A stretch of DNA of 64,000 nt, from assembly GCA_035622175.1 (NCBI GenBank), contig DASPVV010000138.1, positions 59,609 to 123,608 on the forward strand. Reading direction: 5' to 3'. The translations under genes and the position numbers were made by a program. The DNA is from JAFAGX01 sp035622175 (lineage in GTDB: Bacteria; Acidobacteriota; Terriglobia; Terriglobales; Acidobacteriaceae). The notes under the pieces were generated by a model that was not told the origin of the DNA, ran no database searches, and worked only from the letters and a program-made list of their open reading frames with translations. Positions 45,253 to 55,333 of this stretch are shown here, in pieces. Position 1 is the first letter of the stretch, and the number at the start of each line of letters is the position of its first letter.

Positions 45253-47282
45253 GGAATTCCCGTCCAAACCATGTAGGCAATGACTGCAGCAGCACCCAGC
45301 GACATCCAGCCGGCATAGGAGCGGAGATTGCCGGATTGCATATGGCGCATGGTATCGGAGAGCCGGCGGGTCGCATGGGCGCTCGCGTCCAAGCCGGCGT
45401 CAATCACGTTTTGATCGATGCCCCGCCACAAAAGCTTGGCCGAGCCCTTGAGGAGCGGGTTAACGAACAGGATGGCATAGAGTTCATCCACGTAGTATTT
45501 GTGGAGCACGGTGTGATAGAGCCCCAGAATCTCATGGGCGATGCTCTTGGGCAACTCTGGCCGACGATGGTAGAGCAGCCACGCCAGGAAAAAACCAAAA
45601 GCCGCGGCGGCCACCGAGAGTGTCGTGAATAGAGTTTCCCTTTCACCACTCTCCTCGAGAGGAGATTCCCCCGCTGAGCTGCTGGGGCGGGTTTCGACTG
45701 CGGAAGCGGCTCCTGCCCCGCGAAAGACAGGGGAGAGGAAGTTTTCGAAGGTATGGTGGTAGCTGACCCAGCCCCCAACCACGGAGAGCACCGCCAGGAT
45801 CACCATCGGAACCAGCATGACTTTCGGGCTCTCGTGAATCCCGCCATGCTCAGACGAAACCCGGGGGAGATTGTGGCTCCCGGCCTGACCGCCCGGCCCG
45901 GCAGGTTGGGCAGGGAGGTGCGCCTGCGCTCGGCCGCCGCGATACTCCCCAAAGAAGGTTAGAAACCAGAGCCGGAACATATAGAACGAGGTCATCGAGG
46001 CGGTGATGACACCCAAGAGCCAGTAGAGCCAACTGCCACGAGCGCTGGCATAGGCCTGCCACAGGATCTCGTCCTTACTGAAAAAGCCGGCCAGGGGCGG
46101 AATGCCAGCGATGGCAAAGGTGGCCATGGTCATGGTCCAAAACGTCCAGGGTATCTTGGTCCGGAGCCCGCCCATCGCTCGCATGTCTTGTTCTCCGCCG
46201 GTGGCGTGCATCACCGCACCAGCCGCGAGAAACAGCAGACCTTTGAAGAAGGCGTGGGTCATTAAATGAAAGATGCCGGCTGTGTAAGCGGCCACCCCGC
46301 AAGCCAGGAACATATAGCCCAGCTGAGAAATGGTGGAGTAGGCGAGCACTTTCTTGATATCGGTTTGGACGATGGCAATTGTAGCCGCGAAGAAGGCGGT
46401 GAGGGTGCCAAGAATCGCCACCGTCATTCCGGCCACCGGGGCGCGATCGAAGATCAAGTGCGAGCGCGCGATCATGTATATGCCGGCGGTCACCATAGTG
46501 GCGGCGTGAATCAGGGCGGAAACCGGCGTAGGACCTTCCATCGCGTCGGGAAGCCAGACGTATAAAGGAATCTGGGCGCTCTTCCCGCAGGCCCCGACCA
46601 TCAGCAGCAGAGCGATCGAGGTGAGCAAACCCGCACCCTGGGTTTCCGGACTCCGCAGCTGGATGCTGGCGAACAGGGACTCGAAATCGAGGGATCCGAA
46701 GTGCTTGATGAGCAAGAACAATCCAATCAGAAATCCGAAATCTCCGATCCGATTCGCAATGAACGCCTTCTTGCCGGCGGAGGCCGCTTGATCCTTCGTG
46801 AACCAGAATCCGATCAATAAATAGGAGGCCAGCCCCACACCCTCCCAACCGACAAACATCAGCAGATAGTTGCTGGCCAGAACCAGCGTGAGCATGAAGA
46901 ACAGAAACAGATTCAGATAGCTGAAGAAGCGATAGAGGCCGGCTTCTTTCCCCATGTAACCCACGGAATAGATATGAATGAGGAATCCGACCCCGCTGAC
47001 GATGAGCAGCATGATCAGGGAGAGTTGGTCGAGATAAAAGGCAAAATCCACGTGCAAGTCGCCGGCGTGAATCCACACCGCCAACGATTCGCGATAGAGG
47101 CCGGTACCCAGGGAGGAGAATTCGAGGGCAACCCACAACCCCTGAGCGCACGCCGCTCCGGAAAAAGTCAGCCCCACCGAGGCGGCCAGCTTCCTTCCGA
47201 AACGCCTTCCGAAAAGACCGTTGATCGCGGCGCCGACCAGGGGCAGCAGGGGAATCAGCCAAAGATGGAAGTTGGGGGTCAT
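45249..47282 (-). CDS. nuoL: NADH-quinone oxidoreductase subunit L
   Basis: 677 residues, the distal proton-pumping subunit with the long lateral helix at the C-terminus. Core blocks: WEGVGLASYLLIGFWFTKDQAASAGKKAFIANRIGDFGFLIG and IPLYVWLPDAMEGPTPVSALIHAATMVTAGIYMIARSH. A soluble loop of about 60 residues near 440-500 (GGRAQAHLPAQPAGPGGQAGSHNLPR...) and another Ser/Glu-rich one before the last helices lengthen the protein versus E. coli (613). Both are low-complexity insertions and do not disturb the core. Confidence 0.96.
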   Translation of the reverse strand: MTPNFHLWLIPLLPLVGAAINGLFGRRFGRKLAASVGLTFSGAACAQGLWVALEFSSLGTGLYRESLAVWIHAGDLHVDFAFYLDQLSLIMLLIVSGVGFLIHIYSVGYMGKEAGLYRFFSYLNLFLFFMLTLVLASNYLLMFVGWEGVGLASYLLIGFWFTKDQAASAGKKAFIANRIGDFGFLIGLFLLIKHFGSLDFESLFASIQLRSPETQGAGLLTSIALLLMVGACGKSAQIPLYVWLPDAMEGPTPVSALIHAATMVTAGIYMIARSHLIFDRAPVAGMTVAILGTLTAFFAATIAIVQTDIKKVLAYSTISQLGYMFLACGVAAYTAGIFHLMTHAFFKGLLFLAAGAVMHATGGEQDMRAMGGLRTKIPWTFWTMTMATFAIAGIPPLAGFFSKDEILWQAYASARGSWLYWLLGVITASMTSFYMFRLWFLTFFGEYRGGRAQAHLPAQPAGPGGQAGSHNLPRVSSEHGGIHESPKVMLVPMVILAVLSVVGGWVSYHHTFENFLSPVFRGAGAASAVETRPSSSAGESPLEESGERETLFTTLSVAAAAFGFFLAWLLYHRRPELPKSIAHEILGLYHTVLHKYYVDELYAILFVNPLLKGSAKLLWRGIDQNVIDAGLDASAHATRRLSDTMRHMQSGNLRSYAGWMSLGAAAVIAYMVWTGIP

Positions 47283-47581
47283 AGTTTGAGCAGATTGACG
47301 CGATCCACATTCAGGGTTTCCCGAGTGCGGAAGACGGCGATGATGATGGCCAATCCCACCGCAGCTTCAGCGGCGGCCACTACCATGACAAAGAACACGA
47401 AGATTTGACCGCTGAGAGCCTTCCACTGTGCCGCAAAGGCAACAAACGACAGATTCGCCCCGTTCAGCATCAGTTCGATGGACATGAAGATCGTAATAAT
47501 GTTGCGCTTGATCAGGAACCCCGCCACCCCGCAGGCGAACAAAATTCCGCTGAGCACCAGATAGCAGGACAGTGGGACCAT
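47279..47581 (-). CDS. nuoK: NADH-quinone oxidoreductase subunit K
   Basis: 100 residues with three membrane helices. IFMSIELMLNGANLSFVAFA contains the conserved glutamate of TM2, and a second acidic residue lies in VVAAAEAAVGLAI, both part of the central water channel. The ORF starts with GTG at 47581, which overlaps the nuoJ stop by one base (TGATG pattern). Confidence 0.95.
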   Translation of the reverse strand: MVPLSCYLVLSGILFACGVAGFLIKRNIITIFMSIELMLNGANLSFVAFAAQWKALSGQIFVFFVMVVAAAEAAVGLAIIIAVFRTRETLNVDRVNLLKL

Positions 47582-48102
47582 CAGCCCTCCCTTTTGGTGG
47601 ACCGGACCATGGCTGGATGTGACGCCAGAACGACGGCACCCATGATGGCGATCAGCACGAGAATGGAGGTGACTTCAAAGGGCAGCAGATACTCGTGAAA
47701 CAGGAGCCACGCGATGGTCTCCGGCGCCCCCGGCAGGGCCCCGGCGGCGACCGCCTGGGTTGGGGAGCGTGCGACGATAAGCCAGACCACCAGCGCGCTC
47801 CCGATGAGCACGCCCGGCACCCCCAGCAGCAGAGCCACACGGCTACCTCGGGTGCGCTCCTCCTCCCCCGCATTCAGCAGCATAATGACTAAGACGAACA
47901 ACACCATGATGGCGCCGGCGTATACGATCACTTGGATCGCGGCCACAAATTCTGCCCCCAGCAGAAGGTATTCTCCGGCGAGCGAGCCCATGACCACCAC
48001 CAGCGAGAGCGCGCTGTCGATGGGGTGACGTTGCGCCAGCAGGTTGACCGCACCGGCCACGCAACCGAGACCGAACACCAAGAACAGGAGCAGGTGGAGC
48101 AT
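47581..48102 (-). CDS. nuoJ: NADH-quinone oxidoreductase subunit J
   Basis: 173 residues from MLHLLLFLVFGLGCVAGAVNLLAQRHPIDSALSLVVVMGSLAGEYLLLGAEFVAAIQVIVYAGAIMVLFVLVIMLL, the NuoJ TM3 pi-bulge block with YAGAIMVLFVFVIMLL. The start at 48102 is preferred over 48135, which would add an arginine-rich leader. Only 40 bases separate it from the nuoH stop: the iron-sulfur gene nuoI, which lies between these two in most operons, is missing. Confidence 0.94.
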   Translation of the reverse strand: MLHLLLFLVFGLGCVAGAVNLLAQRHPIDSALSLVVVMGSLAGEYLLLGAEFVAAIQVIVYAGAIMVLFVLVIMLLNAGEEERTRGSRVALLLGVPGVLIGSALVVWLIVARSPTQAVAAGALPGAPETIAWLLFHEYLLPFEVTSILVLIAIMGAVVLASHPAMVRSTKREG

Positions 48103-48142
48103 GTGTCTGGGCCTCCGAACCCTGGGCAGCAACACCCGGTCT

Positions 48143-49189
48143 TCACGACCGCAGCGCGACGATCAAGGCCGTGACGATCACGTTCACGATGGCGAGCGGC
48201 AACAGGACCTTCCAGCCGAACGCCATCAGTTGGTCGTAGCGGACACGCGGTAGCGTTCCGCGAACCCATATGTAGAGAAAGAGGAAACCAAACACTCGCA
48301 GCCCGAACCAGACGACAGGCAGAACCTCCCTGACGACGGTCGGGCCTGCCACCGGCCCGTGCCACCCGCCTAGAAACAGCAGCGACGCCAGGCAGGCAAC
48401 GGTGATCATGTTCGCATATTCGGCCATGAAGAACATGGCAAACTTCATGGCACTGTATTCGGTGTGATAGCCGGCCACCAGTTCGGTCTCGGCTTCAGGC
48501 AAATCGAAGGGCAGCCGATTGGTTTCGGCGTAGGCCGCAGTCAGGTAAATCAGGAACCCCACAATCTGCGGAGGCCAGCGAAAGATGTTCCAGCGTGGGA
48601 TCACGCCCCAGAAAGCGCCACTCTGGGCATCGACAATCTCTCGCAGATTGAAGCTTCCCGCCAAGATCAGCACGCCGACCAACGACAGCCCTAAAGCAAT
48701 TTCATAGCTCACCATCTGGGCGCTGGCCCGCAATCCACCGAGCAGCGAGTACTTGCTGTTCGATGACCACCCTGCCAGGGCGACGCCGTAAACCCCGAGC
48801 GAGGTGATCCCCAGAATGATGAGCAGCCCGATGTTGACGTCGGTGATCTCAAGCGGAGTACGGAGTCCAGCCACCTGAACCCAACCGCCCACGGGAATGA
48901 CCGCGATCGAGGAGAGGGCAAAGACGAGGGAGATCATCGGCGCCGCAACGTAGAGCGGCTTATTCACGTGGGGCGGTGTCAGGTCTTCCTTGAAAATGAA
49001 TTTCATTCCATCCGCGAGTGGCTGCAGGAGCCCAAACGGGCCCACCCGCGTGGGGCCCCAACGGTTCTGAATGTGACCCACCAGCTTACGCTCCAGCCAC
49101 ACCGTGTAGGCAACCGCGGTGAGCAACAGCCCGGTCGCGAGCACAATCTTGACCACAGAAACAAGGATAAATTGCGTGATGTTCAACAT
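48143..49189 (-). CDS. nuoH: NADH-quinone oxidoreductase subunit H
   Basis: 348 residues, eight helices. VWLERKLVGHIQNRWGPTRVGPFGLLQPLADGMKFIFKED and PFDLPEAETELVAGYHTEYSAMKFAMFFMAEYANM are the quinone-channel blocks with conserved Glu and Asp residues. This subunit forms the quinone tunnel with NuoB and NuoD. The 111 bases before it (between nuoG and nuoH) hold no gene. Confidence 0.96.
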   Translation of the reverse strand: MLNITQFILVSVVKIVLATGLLLTAVAYTVWLERKLVGHIQNRWGPTRVGPFGLLQPLADGMKFIFKEDLTPPHVNKPLYVAAPMISLVFALSSIAVIPVGGWVQVAGLRTPLEITDVNIGLLIILGITSLGVYGVALAGWSSNSKYSLLGGLRASAQMVSYEIALGLSLVGVLILAGSFNLREIVDAQSGAFWGVIPRWNIFRWPPQIVGFLIYLTAAYAETNRLPFDLPEAETELVAGYHTEYSAMKFAMFFMAEYANMITVACLASLLFLGGWHGPVAGPTVVREVLPVVWFGLRVFGFLFLYIWVRGTLPRVRYDQLMAFGWKVLLPLAIVNVIVTALIVALRS

Positions 49190-49300
49190 CGCTTGCTTCT
49201 CCGCACCGTACCCGAGATGGCCTCTCCCCCGGCCCTTCGTCCTGGCGATGATCGGCTGTCGATCGCCATGGACGGACGCTCGGCGAAGGCGGCAGCGCCT

Positions 49301-51661
49301 TCACTCCGCCGCCACTTCCTCTTCGGCCGCCAGCGCGTGATGGTTTTCGATGAGCGCATTCAAAGTGCGGGAATATCGGCCTAGGGTGCCAGAACTGAAC
49401 AGATCATCTCTGGCGGGCATGATCCGCGACGGATCGTGCTTGGTCCCCGGTCCGCTTCCCGCCAAACTGGTGTGCTGATCCATTCCCGCCAGCAGGTGCA
49501 TGCGCGAAACATCGTAACCGGGCACCAGTCGTTGCATTTCATCCAAAATGGCCATGGGGTCGAAGGGGCTCATTTTGGGCTCCAGGCCTCGCGCCTCCAG
49601 CCAAACACTATGGCGGTCGGCCTCTCCCGAGTGCGCGCCCCGGGACTGTCCCATGTCGGCCCGGGAACCGCGGCCAAAGGGTACGAGCTGGCGGACTTGA
49701 GCGCCCATGGCATCGGCGATGCGCACAATGATTTCAAAATCTGATTTTGTTCCCGTGACTTCCCCTGCCTTCTTGACCAGTTGCAGGTCGCCGCAGGTGT
49801 TGGTAAAGGTTCCCGACTTCTCGTAGGCGTTTGCCGCCGGCAGCACGACGTCCGCGATGGCCGCAGTTTCGGTCAGGAACAGGTCCTCGACCACCACGAA
49901 GCTCCGCGAAAAAACGAAGGGATCGAGCGCCAGTTCCTCGACCGGATTGGCGCCTACCACGTAGAGGGCTTTGAGCTTGCCGGCCTGGGCATGCGCGGCC
50001 ATTTGCGGGAGACTCAGGCCCGGCTTCTCCGGGACTCCCCCCCAGTCTCGGTGAAATTCCCCGACCTCGGTGACGGGATGGTAGCCCGGCAACAGGTCGG
50101 GATAGAGGCCCATGTCCGCCGCTCCCCGCGAGTTGGCGTAATCCCCGAGGCAAATCAACTTAGCCTGGGGCAAGTCCGCGGCGAACTTTACCAAAGAGGC
50201 GACGGCGTCGCCCCGAATCTCCGATCCGAACATCAGGACGAGTTTGGGCTCGTGGCGCAGCTGATCCCGCCACGCCGTCCAATCCTGGTGGCTGGTTTCA
50301 GAAGCGATGGCGGCGACGGAGGAATCCTGCCCGGCCAGGAAGGCGGCAACTTCGGCTTCTGCGCCAGCCGGGATGCGAAGAAAACTGGAGGCCTGACGGC
50401 GAAGCTTGATGGGTTGTGCGTTGACGAGGTACAACCGCGCCCGATGCAAGCGAACATTGTTGCGAATTTGCCAGGCCAGGAGGGGATGCTGGTGGGTGGG
50501 ATCGTTCCCGATCAGGAGCATGGCCGGCGTCTCGAACACCTCGCGCATGCTGGCCGTCCTTTCCCCCTGCCCGGCTAAGGCCGCGACCAAGGCGGGAAAG
50601 TCGGCGGTGCGGTGATGATCAATATGATTGGTTCCGAGCACCGTGCGAGCGAATTTTTGCAAAAGGTAGTTCTCTTCGTTGGTGGTCCGAGTTGAACCGA
50701 TGACCGCGATGGCGTCCCCGCCCTCGCGCTCGCGGATCTGCCGGAAGCGTTCGCCCGTCAGCTGGAAGGCTTCTTCCCAGGTACAAGGAGTGAGACGGCC
50801 GTTTCTGCGAACCAGGGGTTGGCGAAGCCGACCCTCGTGATGGGCGAAATCAAAGGCGTAGCGGCCCTTGATGCACAGAAAATCGCCGTTAATGCCGCTC
50901 TTGTCCCGATTGTCGCCGCGCACGATCTCGCTTCCGGTCAAGGAGCGGCGAACCCCCAGGGTGGTTTTGCAGCCATCGCCACAATGCGTGCACGTGGTGC
51001 CCACGTGCTTCATCTCCCACGGTCGAGTCTTGTACCGATAAGCGCCGGAGGTGAGCGCACCGACCGGGCAGATATCGATGCACATGCCGCACTCCTCACA
51101 CTCGAGATGGTCCTGCTGGTTGGGGACGATGGTCGATCGAACTCCCCGCTGCTCGACTCCCAGGGCCCAAACGTCCATGGCTTCGCCGCAGACCCGCACG
51201 CAACGGTAACAGAGAATGCAGCGGGGCCGGTCAAAATAGACTACGGGAGACCATTGCTGCTCGTCGCGGTGGTTCTTGACGTCGAGGTAGCGAGATTCTG
51301 CGGCGCCGTAGGAAAATGTCATGTCCTGCAGCTCGCATTCCCCGCCGGCGTCGCATACCGGACAATCCAGCGGATGATTCCCGAGCAGCAGCTCGATCAT
51401 GCCCTTGCGCGCCTGCCGGACCTCGTCGCTATCGGTCGTAACCGTCATGCCTTCGCCGATGAGGGTGGTGCACGCCGTCTGCAGCTTCGGCATCTTCTCG
51501 ATTTTCACCAGACACATGCGGCAGGCGCCCTGCAGCGACAAGTTGGGGTAATAACAGAACGAGGGAACCTCGATGCCGACGCACTTCGCCGCCTCAATCA
51601 GAAGGGTGCCCGCCGGGGCGGTAACCTTCTTGCCATCGATCGTGAGATTCACATTCGCCAT
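49301..51661 (-). CDS. nuoG: NADH-quinone oxidoreductase subunit G
   Basis: 786 residues. It carries the [2Fe-2S] N1b ligands C36, C47, C50 and C64, the His-ligated N5 cluster (H96, C100, C103, C109), then CEECGMCIDICPVGA for N4 and CTHCGDGCKTT for the extra N7 site. A molybdopterin-like domain follows (NEENYLLQKFARTVLGTNHID) without cofactor. The end (VRQLVPFGRGSRADMGQ...) is divergent. The ATG at 51661 is chosen because MANVNLTIDGKKVTAPAGTLL is the ferredoxin start; the upstream MRPPPHTQSDL is implausible. Confidence 0.95.
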   Translation of the reverse strand: MANVNLTIDGKKVTAPAGTLLIEAAKCVGIEVPSFCYYPNLSLQGACRMCLVKIEKMPKLQTACTTLIGEGMTVTTDSDEVRQARKGMIELLLGNHPLDCPVCDAGGECELQDMTFSYGAAESRYLDVKNHRDEQQWSPVVYFDRPRCILCYRCVRVCGEAMDVWALGVEQRGVRSTIVPNQQDHLECEECGMCIDICPVGALTSGAYRYKTRPWEMKHVGTTCTHCGDGCKTTLGVRRSLTGSEIVRGDNRDKSGINGDFLCIKGRYAFDFAHHEGRLRQPLVRRNGRLTPCTWEEAFQLTGERFRQIREREGGDAIAVIGSTRTTNEENYLLQKFARTVLGTNHIDHHRTADFPALVAALAGQGERTASMREVFETPAMLLIGNDPTHQHPLLAWQIRNNVRLHRARLYLVNAQPIKLRRQASSFLRIPAGAEAEVAAFLAGQDSSVAAIASETSHQDWTAWRDQLRHEPKLVLMFGSEIRGDAVASLVKFAADLPQAKLICLGDYANSRGAADMGLYPDLLPGYHPVTEVGEFHRDWGGVPEKPGLSLPQMAAHAQAGKLKALYVVGANPVEELALDPFVFSRSFVVVEDLFLTETAAIADVVLPAANAYEKSGTFTNTCGDLQLVKKAGEVTGTKSDFEIIVRIADAMGAQVRQLVPFGRGSRADMGQSRGAHSGEADRHSVWLEARGLEPKMSPFDPMAILDEMQRLVPGYDVSRMHLLAGMDQHTSLAGSGPGTKHDPSRIMPARDDLFSSGTLGRYSRTLNALIENHHALAAEEEVAAE

Positions 51662-51712
51662 AAGATCGCTCTGCGTATGCGGCGGCGGGCGCACCCCGCT
51701 GTCTTCACCGCT

Positions 51713-53032
51713 TCACGCCATCACCGGGGAAGGCTCGATCGCTCCCACCTTCTCAAACGGGCAGGGCTTGCCTTGCAAATGGTCCTCAAATTCTTTTCGG
51801 AACTTCTTGACGATGGAAATGGTAGGCATCGCGGCGGCGTCGCCCAAGGGGCAAAACGTCCGCCCCAACATGTTTTCCGACAAATATTGAATATTGTCGA
51901 TATCTTTTCCGACGCCGCCTCCGGCGTGCAATCGAGTCAGCGTTTTTTTCAGCCAGTCGGTGCCCTCGCGGCAGGGAATACACCAGCCGCAGCTCTCGTG
52001 CTGGTAGAAGCTCATGATGCGCAGGGCAAATTTCACCATACAGGCGGAATCATCGACCACGACCACTCCGCCCGAGCCGAGCATCGAACCCACCTGCATG
52101 AGCGCATCAAAATCCATGGGAATGTCGATTTCTTCCCCGGTCAGAAGCGGCGTGCTCGACCCCCCGGGCACGACCGCCTTGAGGGTACGCCCCCGGGCCA
52201 TACCGCCCCCCACGTCATAGATCATTTTTTTGAGGTTGTAGCCCATGGGCAGTTCGTACACCCCGGGTCGATTCAGGGGGCCGCTGAGACAGAACAGGCG
52301 TGTGCCGCCATTCTTGGGAGTGCCCAGTTTGGCATACCACTCCGCCCCGCCCAGAAGGATGGGCGGCACACTGGCCAGCGTCTCGGCATTGTTGATGACC
52401 GTCGGCCCTCCCCAGAGTCCAACCACGGCGGGAAAGGGAGGTCGAATGCGGGGTATCCCGCGCTTGCCTTCGAGCGATTCCATCAACGCCGATTCTTCTC
52501 CGACTTCATAGGCGCCGGCGCCGCCGTGCCAGTACACGTCGAAGTCGAAGCCGCTGCCGAAGATGTTCTTGCCGAGAAAACCTCGGGCATAGGCTTCGCC
52601 GATCGCCCGCTGCATAATCTCCGACACATAGCGGTATTCCCCGCGAATGTAAATGTATCCGACATGCGCTCCAACGGCGATCCCGGCGATCATCACACCT
52701 TCGATCACGGCGTGGGGGTCGTGTTCGAAGATCAGCCGGTCCTTGCAAGTTCCCGGTTCGCTCTCATCGCCATTGCACAGAATGTATTTCGGTTTGGCAG
52801 ATTGCTTGGGCACGAAAGACCACTTCAGTCCGGTATTGAATCCTGCGCCCCCTCGTCCCCGTAGACCGGAATCCTTCACCTCCGCGATGATCGTATCCGG
52901 CGGCATTCCCAGGGCCTTCCGCACAGCTTTGTAGCCGTCGAGTTCGAGATAGCGATCGATATGGGTCGCACCCAGGCCAAACCTTTTGGAGACGACCTTG
53001 ACTTCGTCGGGGTGGGACACTAAATCGGCCAT
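51713..53032 (-). CDS. nuoF: NADH-quinone oxidoreductase subunit F
   Basis: 439 residues, the FMN and NADH site. GLRGRGGAGFNTGLKWSFVP is the nucleotide loop, NGDESEPGTCKDRLIFE the FMN/NADH block (family usually has GTFKDR, here Cys), and HESCGWCIPCREGTDW with TFCPLGDAAA gives the four cysteines of N3. Start MADLVSHPDEVK lies 31 bases after the nuoE stop. Cytosolic arm of complex I. Confidence 0.97.
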   Translation of the reverse strand: MADLVSHPDEVKVVSKRFGLGATHIDRYLELDGYKAVRKALGMPPDTIIAEVKDSGLRGRGGAGFNTGLKWSFVPKQSAKPKYILCNGDESEPGTCKDRLIFEHDPHAVIEGVMIAGIAVGAHVGYIYIRGEYRYVSEIMQRAIGEAYARGFLGKNIFGSGFDFDVYWHGGAGAYEVGEESALMESLEGKRGIPRIRPPFPAVVGLWGGPTVINNAETLASVPPILLGGAEWYAKLGTPKNGGTRLFCLSGPLNRPGVYELPMGYNLKKMIYDVGGGMARGRTLKAVVPGGSSTPLLTGEEIDIPMDFDALMQVGSMLGSGGVVVVDDSACMVKFALRIMSFYQHESCGWCIPCREGTDWLKKTLTRLHAGGGVGKDIDNIQYLSENMLGRTFCPLGDAAAMPTISIVKKFRKEFEDHLQGKPCPFEKVGAIEPSPVMA

Positions 53033-53063
53033 GGCGCGCTAGAGCCCAGGGATTTCCATCTTC

Positions 53064-53555
53064 CTAGAGCTCCGATTGGGTTCCTTTCCTTTTGTATTGC
53101 TCGAGAATTTGGTCCATCTTGTTCAGCGTGAGATTCTCGTGAAAGTCGTAGTTGACCTGGACGGCCGGGGCCCAGCAGCAGGCACCCATGCATTCCACCT
53201 CTTCGAGCGAGAACAGGCCGTCGGTGGTTGTTTGCTTTTCTCCCATGCCCAACTTCAGCTGGCAGTGATGCAGGATTTCTTCCCCGCCCATGAGCAGACA
53301 GGCAATATTGGTGCACACTTGAATGTTGTATTTTCCCCGGGGTTGGGTGGTCAGCATGGAATAGTAGCTGATCACATTGCGCACCTCGAGTTCGCTCAGC
53401 TCGACGCGTCGCGCAATCTCCGCAATGACTTCCTCACTGAGGAATCCGACCTCATCCTGGGCATAGAGCAGGGTGGGGACCAGCAGGGAGCGACGGGTCG
53501 GATAATGGGTCACCATCTCCTCGAAGCGCCGTTCGAATGGTTCAGAAAACCGCAT
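53064..53555 (-). CDS. nuoE: NADH-quinone oxidoreductase subunit E
   Basis: 163 residues from MRFSEPFERRFEEMVTHYPTRRSLLVPTLLYAQDEVGFLSEEVIAEIA. The [2Fe-2S] N1a ligands are VCTNIAC and VECMGACC (C-x4-C ... C-x3-C). An ATG at 53597 is also possible (177 residues) but adds a leader not seen in the family. The neighbours nuoD and nuoF are in the standard order. Confidence 0.94.
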   Translation of the reverse strand: MRFSEPFERRFEEMVTHYPTRRSLLVPTLLYAQDEVGFLSEEVIAEIARRVELSELEVRNVISYYSMLTTQPRGKYNIQVCTNIACLLMGGEEILHHCQLKLGMGEKQTTTDGLFSLEEVECMGACCWAPAVQVNYDFHENLTLNKMDQILEQYKRKGTQSEL

Positions 53556-53621
53556 GTTCGTGATCCGATGTCCGCGCTCGAGCCCGGTCAAGCCCATGGC
53601 CGAGGACCGGAGCGGAAGTTC

Positions 53622-54827
53622 CTAGCGATCAATCTCCCCCAGCACAATATCGATGCTCCCGATGGCGGCCACCACATCGGCAATCAGCCGGCCTTCGCAC
53701 ATGGCGGGCAAGGCCTGTAGATTCGCCAAACACGCGGCGCGCATATGCACCCGGTAAGGCTTGGCGGTACCGTCGCTGACCACGTAATAGCCCATCTCGC
53801 CGCGCGGCGACTCCACCGCCTGATAGACCTCGCCCGCCGGCACCGAGAATCCCTCGGTGATAATCTTGAAGTGATAGATCAGCGCCTCCATCTGCGTCTT
53901 CATCTTTTCCCGGTCGGGCAGCACCACTTTGGGAGCCTCGGCCTTGATCGGTCCTTCCGGCATTCCCGCGAGCGCCTGCTCGACGATCTTGTTTGATTCC
54001 CGCAGCTCTCGAACCCGGCAGATGTAACGCGCAAACACGTCCCCTTCCTGGGCCACCGGCACTTCGAAGCGGAACTGCTCGTAGCTCGAATAGGGCATGT
54101 CGCGACGCAGGTCAAAGTCGACGCCGCTCGCCCGCAGGGTTGGCCCGCTGGCGCCCAGAGCGACCGCATCTTCCGCCGTGAGCCGCGCCACACCCTTCGT
54201 CCGCATGAGCCAGATGGGATTGGCAGTGAGAAGATTTTCGTATTCGTCGACTTTTGCCGGGAAGCGTCGGGCGAAATCGCGAACCCGCCCCAAGAAGTCA
54301 AGCGGCGGCTCGAGGGCCAGTCCACCGATTCTGAAATACGACGTCATCATGCGCTGGCCGCTCACCGCTTCAAACAGCCGCAAGATGTCTTCCCGCTCGC
54401 GGAAGCAATAGAGAAAGACGGTCATGGCGCCAAGGTCGAGCGCGTGCGTGCCCAGCCACACCAGGTGGGAGTTGATGCGGGTGAGCTCATTGAGCAGGAC
54501 GCGCATCCATTGCGCCTTGGGGGGAATGTCCAGATCCAGCAACTTCTCGACCGCAAGGCAGTAACAGAGGTTATTCGTGAGCGGACAGAGGTAATCGATG
54601 CGATCGGTGAGGGGTACGACCTGCTGATAAAACTTGGCTTCGCAGGTCTTCTCGATTCCGGTGTGCAGATAACCGATGTCGGGCATGATGCGCAGCACGG
54701 TTTCGCCGTCAATCTCCAGGATGACGCGCAGCACGCCGTGGGTGGACGGGTGTTGCGGCCCCATGTTGAGAATCATGGTGCGATCTTGACCGGCGTCGAG
54801 CACGGGAATGGGAGCGAGCTCAGGCAT
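53622..54827 (-). CDS. nuoD: NADH-quinone oxidoreductase subunit D
   Basis: 401 residues, the [NiFe]-hydrogenase-like quinone-site subunit. ILNMGPQHPSTHGVLRVILEIDGE starts the conserved core (the quinone-binding His lies in QHPSTHG), ELTRINSHLVWLGTHALDLGA and ESPRGEMGYYVVSDGTAKPYR follow. Length is standard for a separate (not C/D-fused) subunit. The start is eight bases after the nuoC stop. Confidence 0.97.
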   Translation of the reverse strand: MPELAPIPVLDAGQDRTMILNMGPQHPSTHGVLRVILEIDGETVLRIMPDIGYLHTGIEKTCEAKFYQQVVPLTDRIDYLCPLTNNLCYCLAVEKLLDLDIPPKAQWMRVLLNELTRINSHLVWLGTHALDLGAMTVFLYCFREREDILRLFEAVSGQRMMTSYFRIGGLALEPPLDFLGRVRDFARRFPAKVDEYENLLTANPIWLMRTKGVARLTAEDAVALGASGPTLRASGVDFDLRRDMPYSSYEQFRFEVPVAQEGDVFARYICRVRELRESNKIVEQALAGMPEGPIKAEAPKVVLPDREKMKTQMEALIYHFKIITEGFSVPAGEVYQAVESPRGEMGYYVVSDGTAKPYRVHMRAACLANLQALPAMCEGRLIADVVAAIGSIDIVLGEIDR

Positions 54828-54835
54828 AGCGAACG

Positions 54836-55333
54836 CTAACGATAGCCCTCCACCGGGTAATCCTTGCGCAGCGGGTGACCTTCCCAGTTCTCAGGCATCT
54901 GGATCCGCCGCAAATAGGGGTGCGCCAGGAACCGGATCCCGAAAAGGTCGTAGACTTCGCGCTCGAAGAAATTGGCCGCCGGCCAGATCGAGGTCACCGA
55001 GTCGAGGGAGGGGCCAGCGCCCCCAAGCCGCACCTTCAAGCGCACGCGCTCTTTTTGCGGGATCGAGAGCAGGTGGTAAATGACCTCGAAGCGCGGCTCG
55101 GAAGGATACCAGTCTACAGCCGTCACGTCCGAGAGGAAGTTGAACCGGCAAGAGGAGTGATCCCGCAGCAAGGCACAGGCTTCGCGGATCGAGGAGCGCA
55201 CGACGTAGAGGCTCATCTCATCGCGATCAAACTTGGCTGCTTCGATCGAGCTCGGGAGGTTGGCCAGCAAGCAAGCTACGGCGGGATGCTCCTTGAGCAT
55301 TTCCAGATCGGTGATGGCCGGCCTAAGCGACAC
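54836..55333 (-). CDS. nuoC: NADH-quinone oxidoreductase subunit C
   Basis: 165 residues. The 30-kDa signature block is NFFEREVYDLFGIRFLAHPYLRRIQMPENWEGHPLRKDYPVEGY at the C-terminus, and DVTAVDWYPSEPRFEVIYHLLS lies earlier. It is not fused to NuoD. Its start directly abuts the nuoA stop, whereas nuoB normally lies between these two genes. Confidence 0.96.
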   Translation of the reverse strand: MSLRPAITDLEMLKEHPAVACLLANLPSSIEAAKFDRDEMSLYVVRSSIREACALLRDHSSCRFNFLSDVTAVDWYPSEPRFEVIYHLLSIPQKERVRLKVRLGGAGPSLDSVTSIWPAANFFEREVYDLFGIRFLAHPYLRRIQMPENWEGHPLRKDYPVEGYR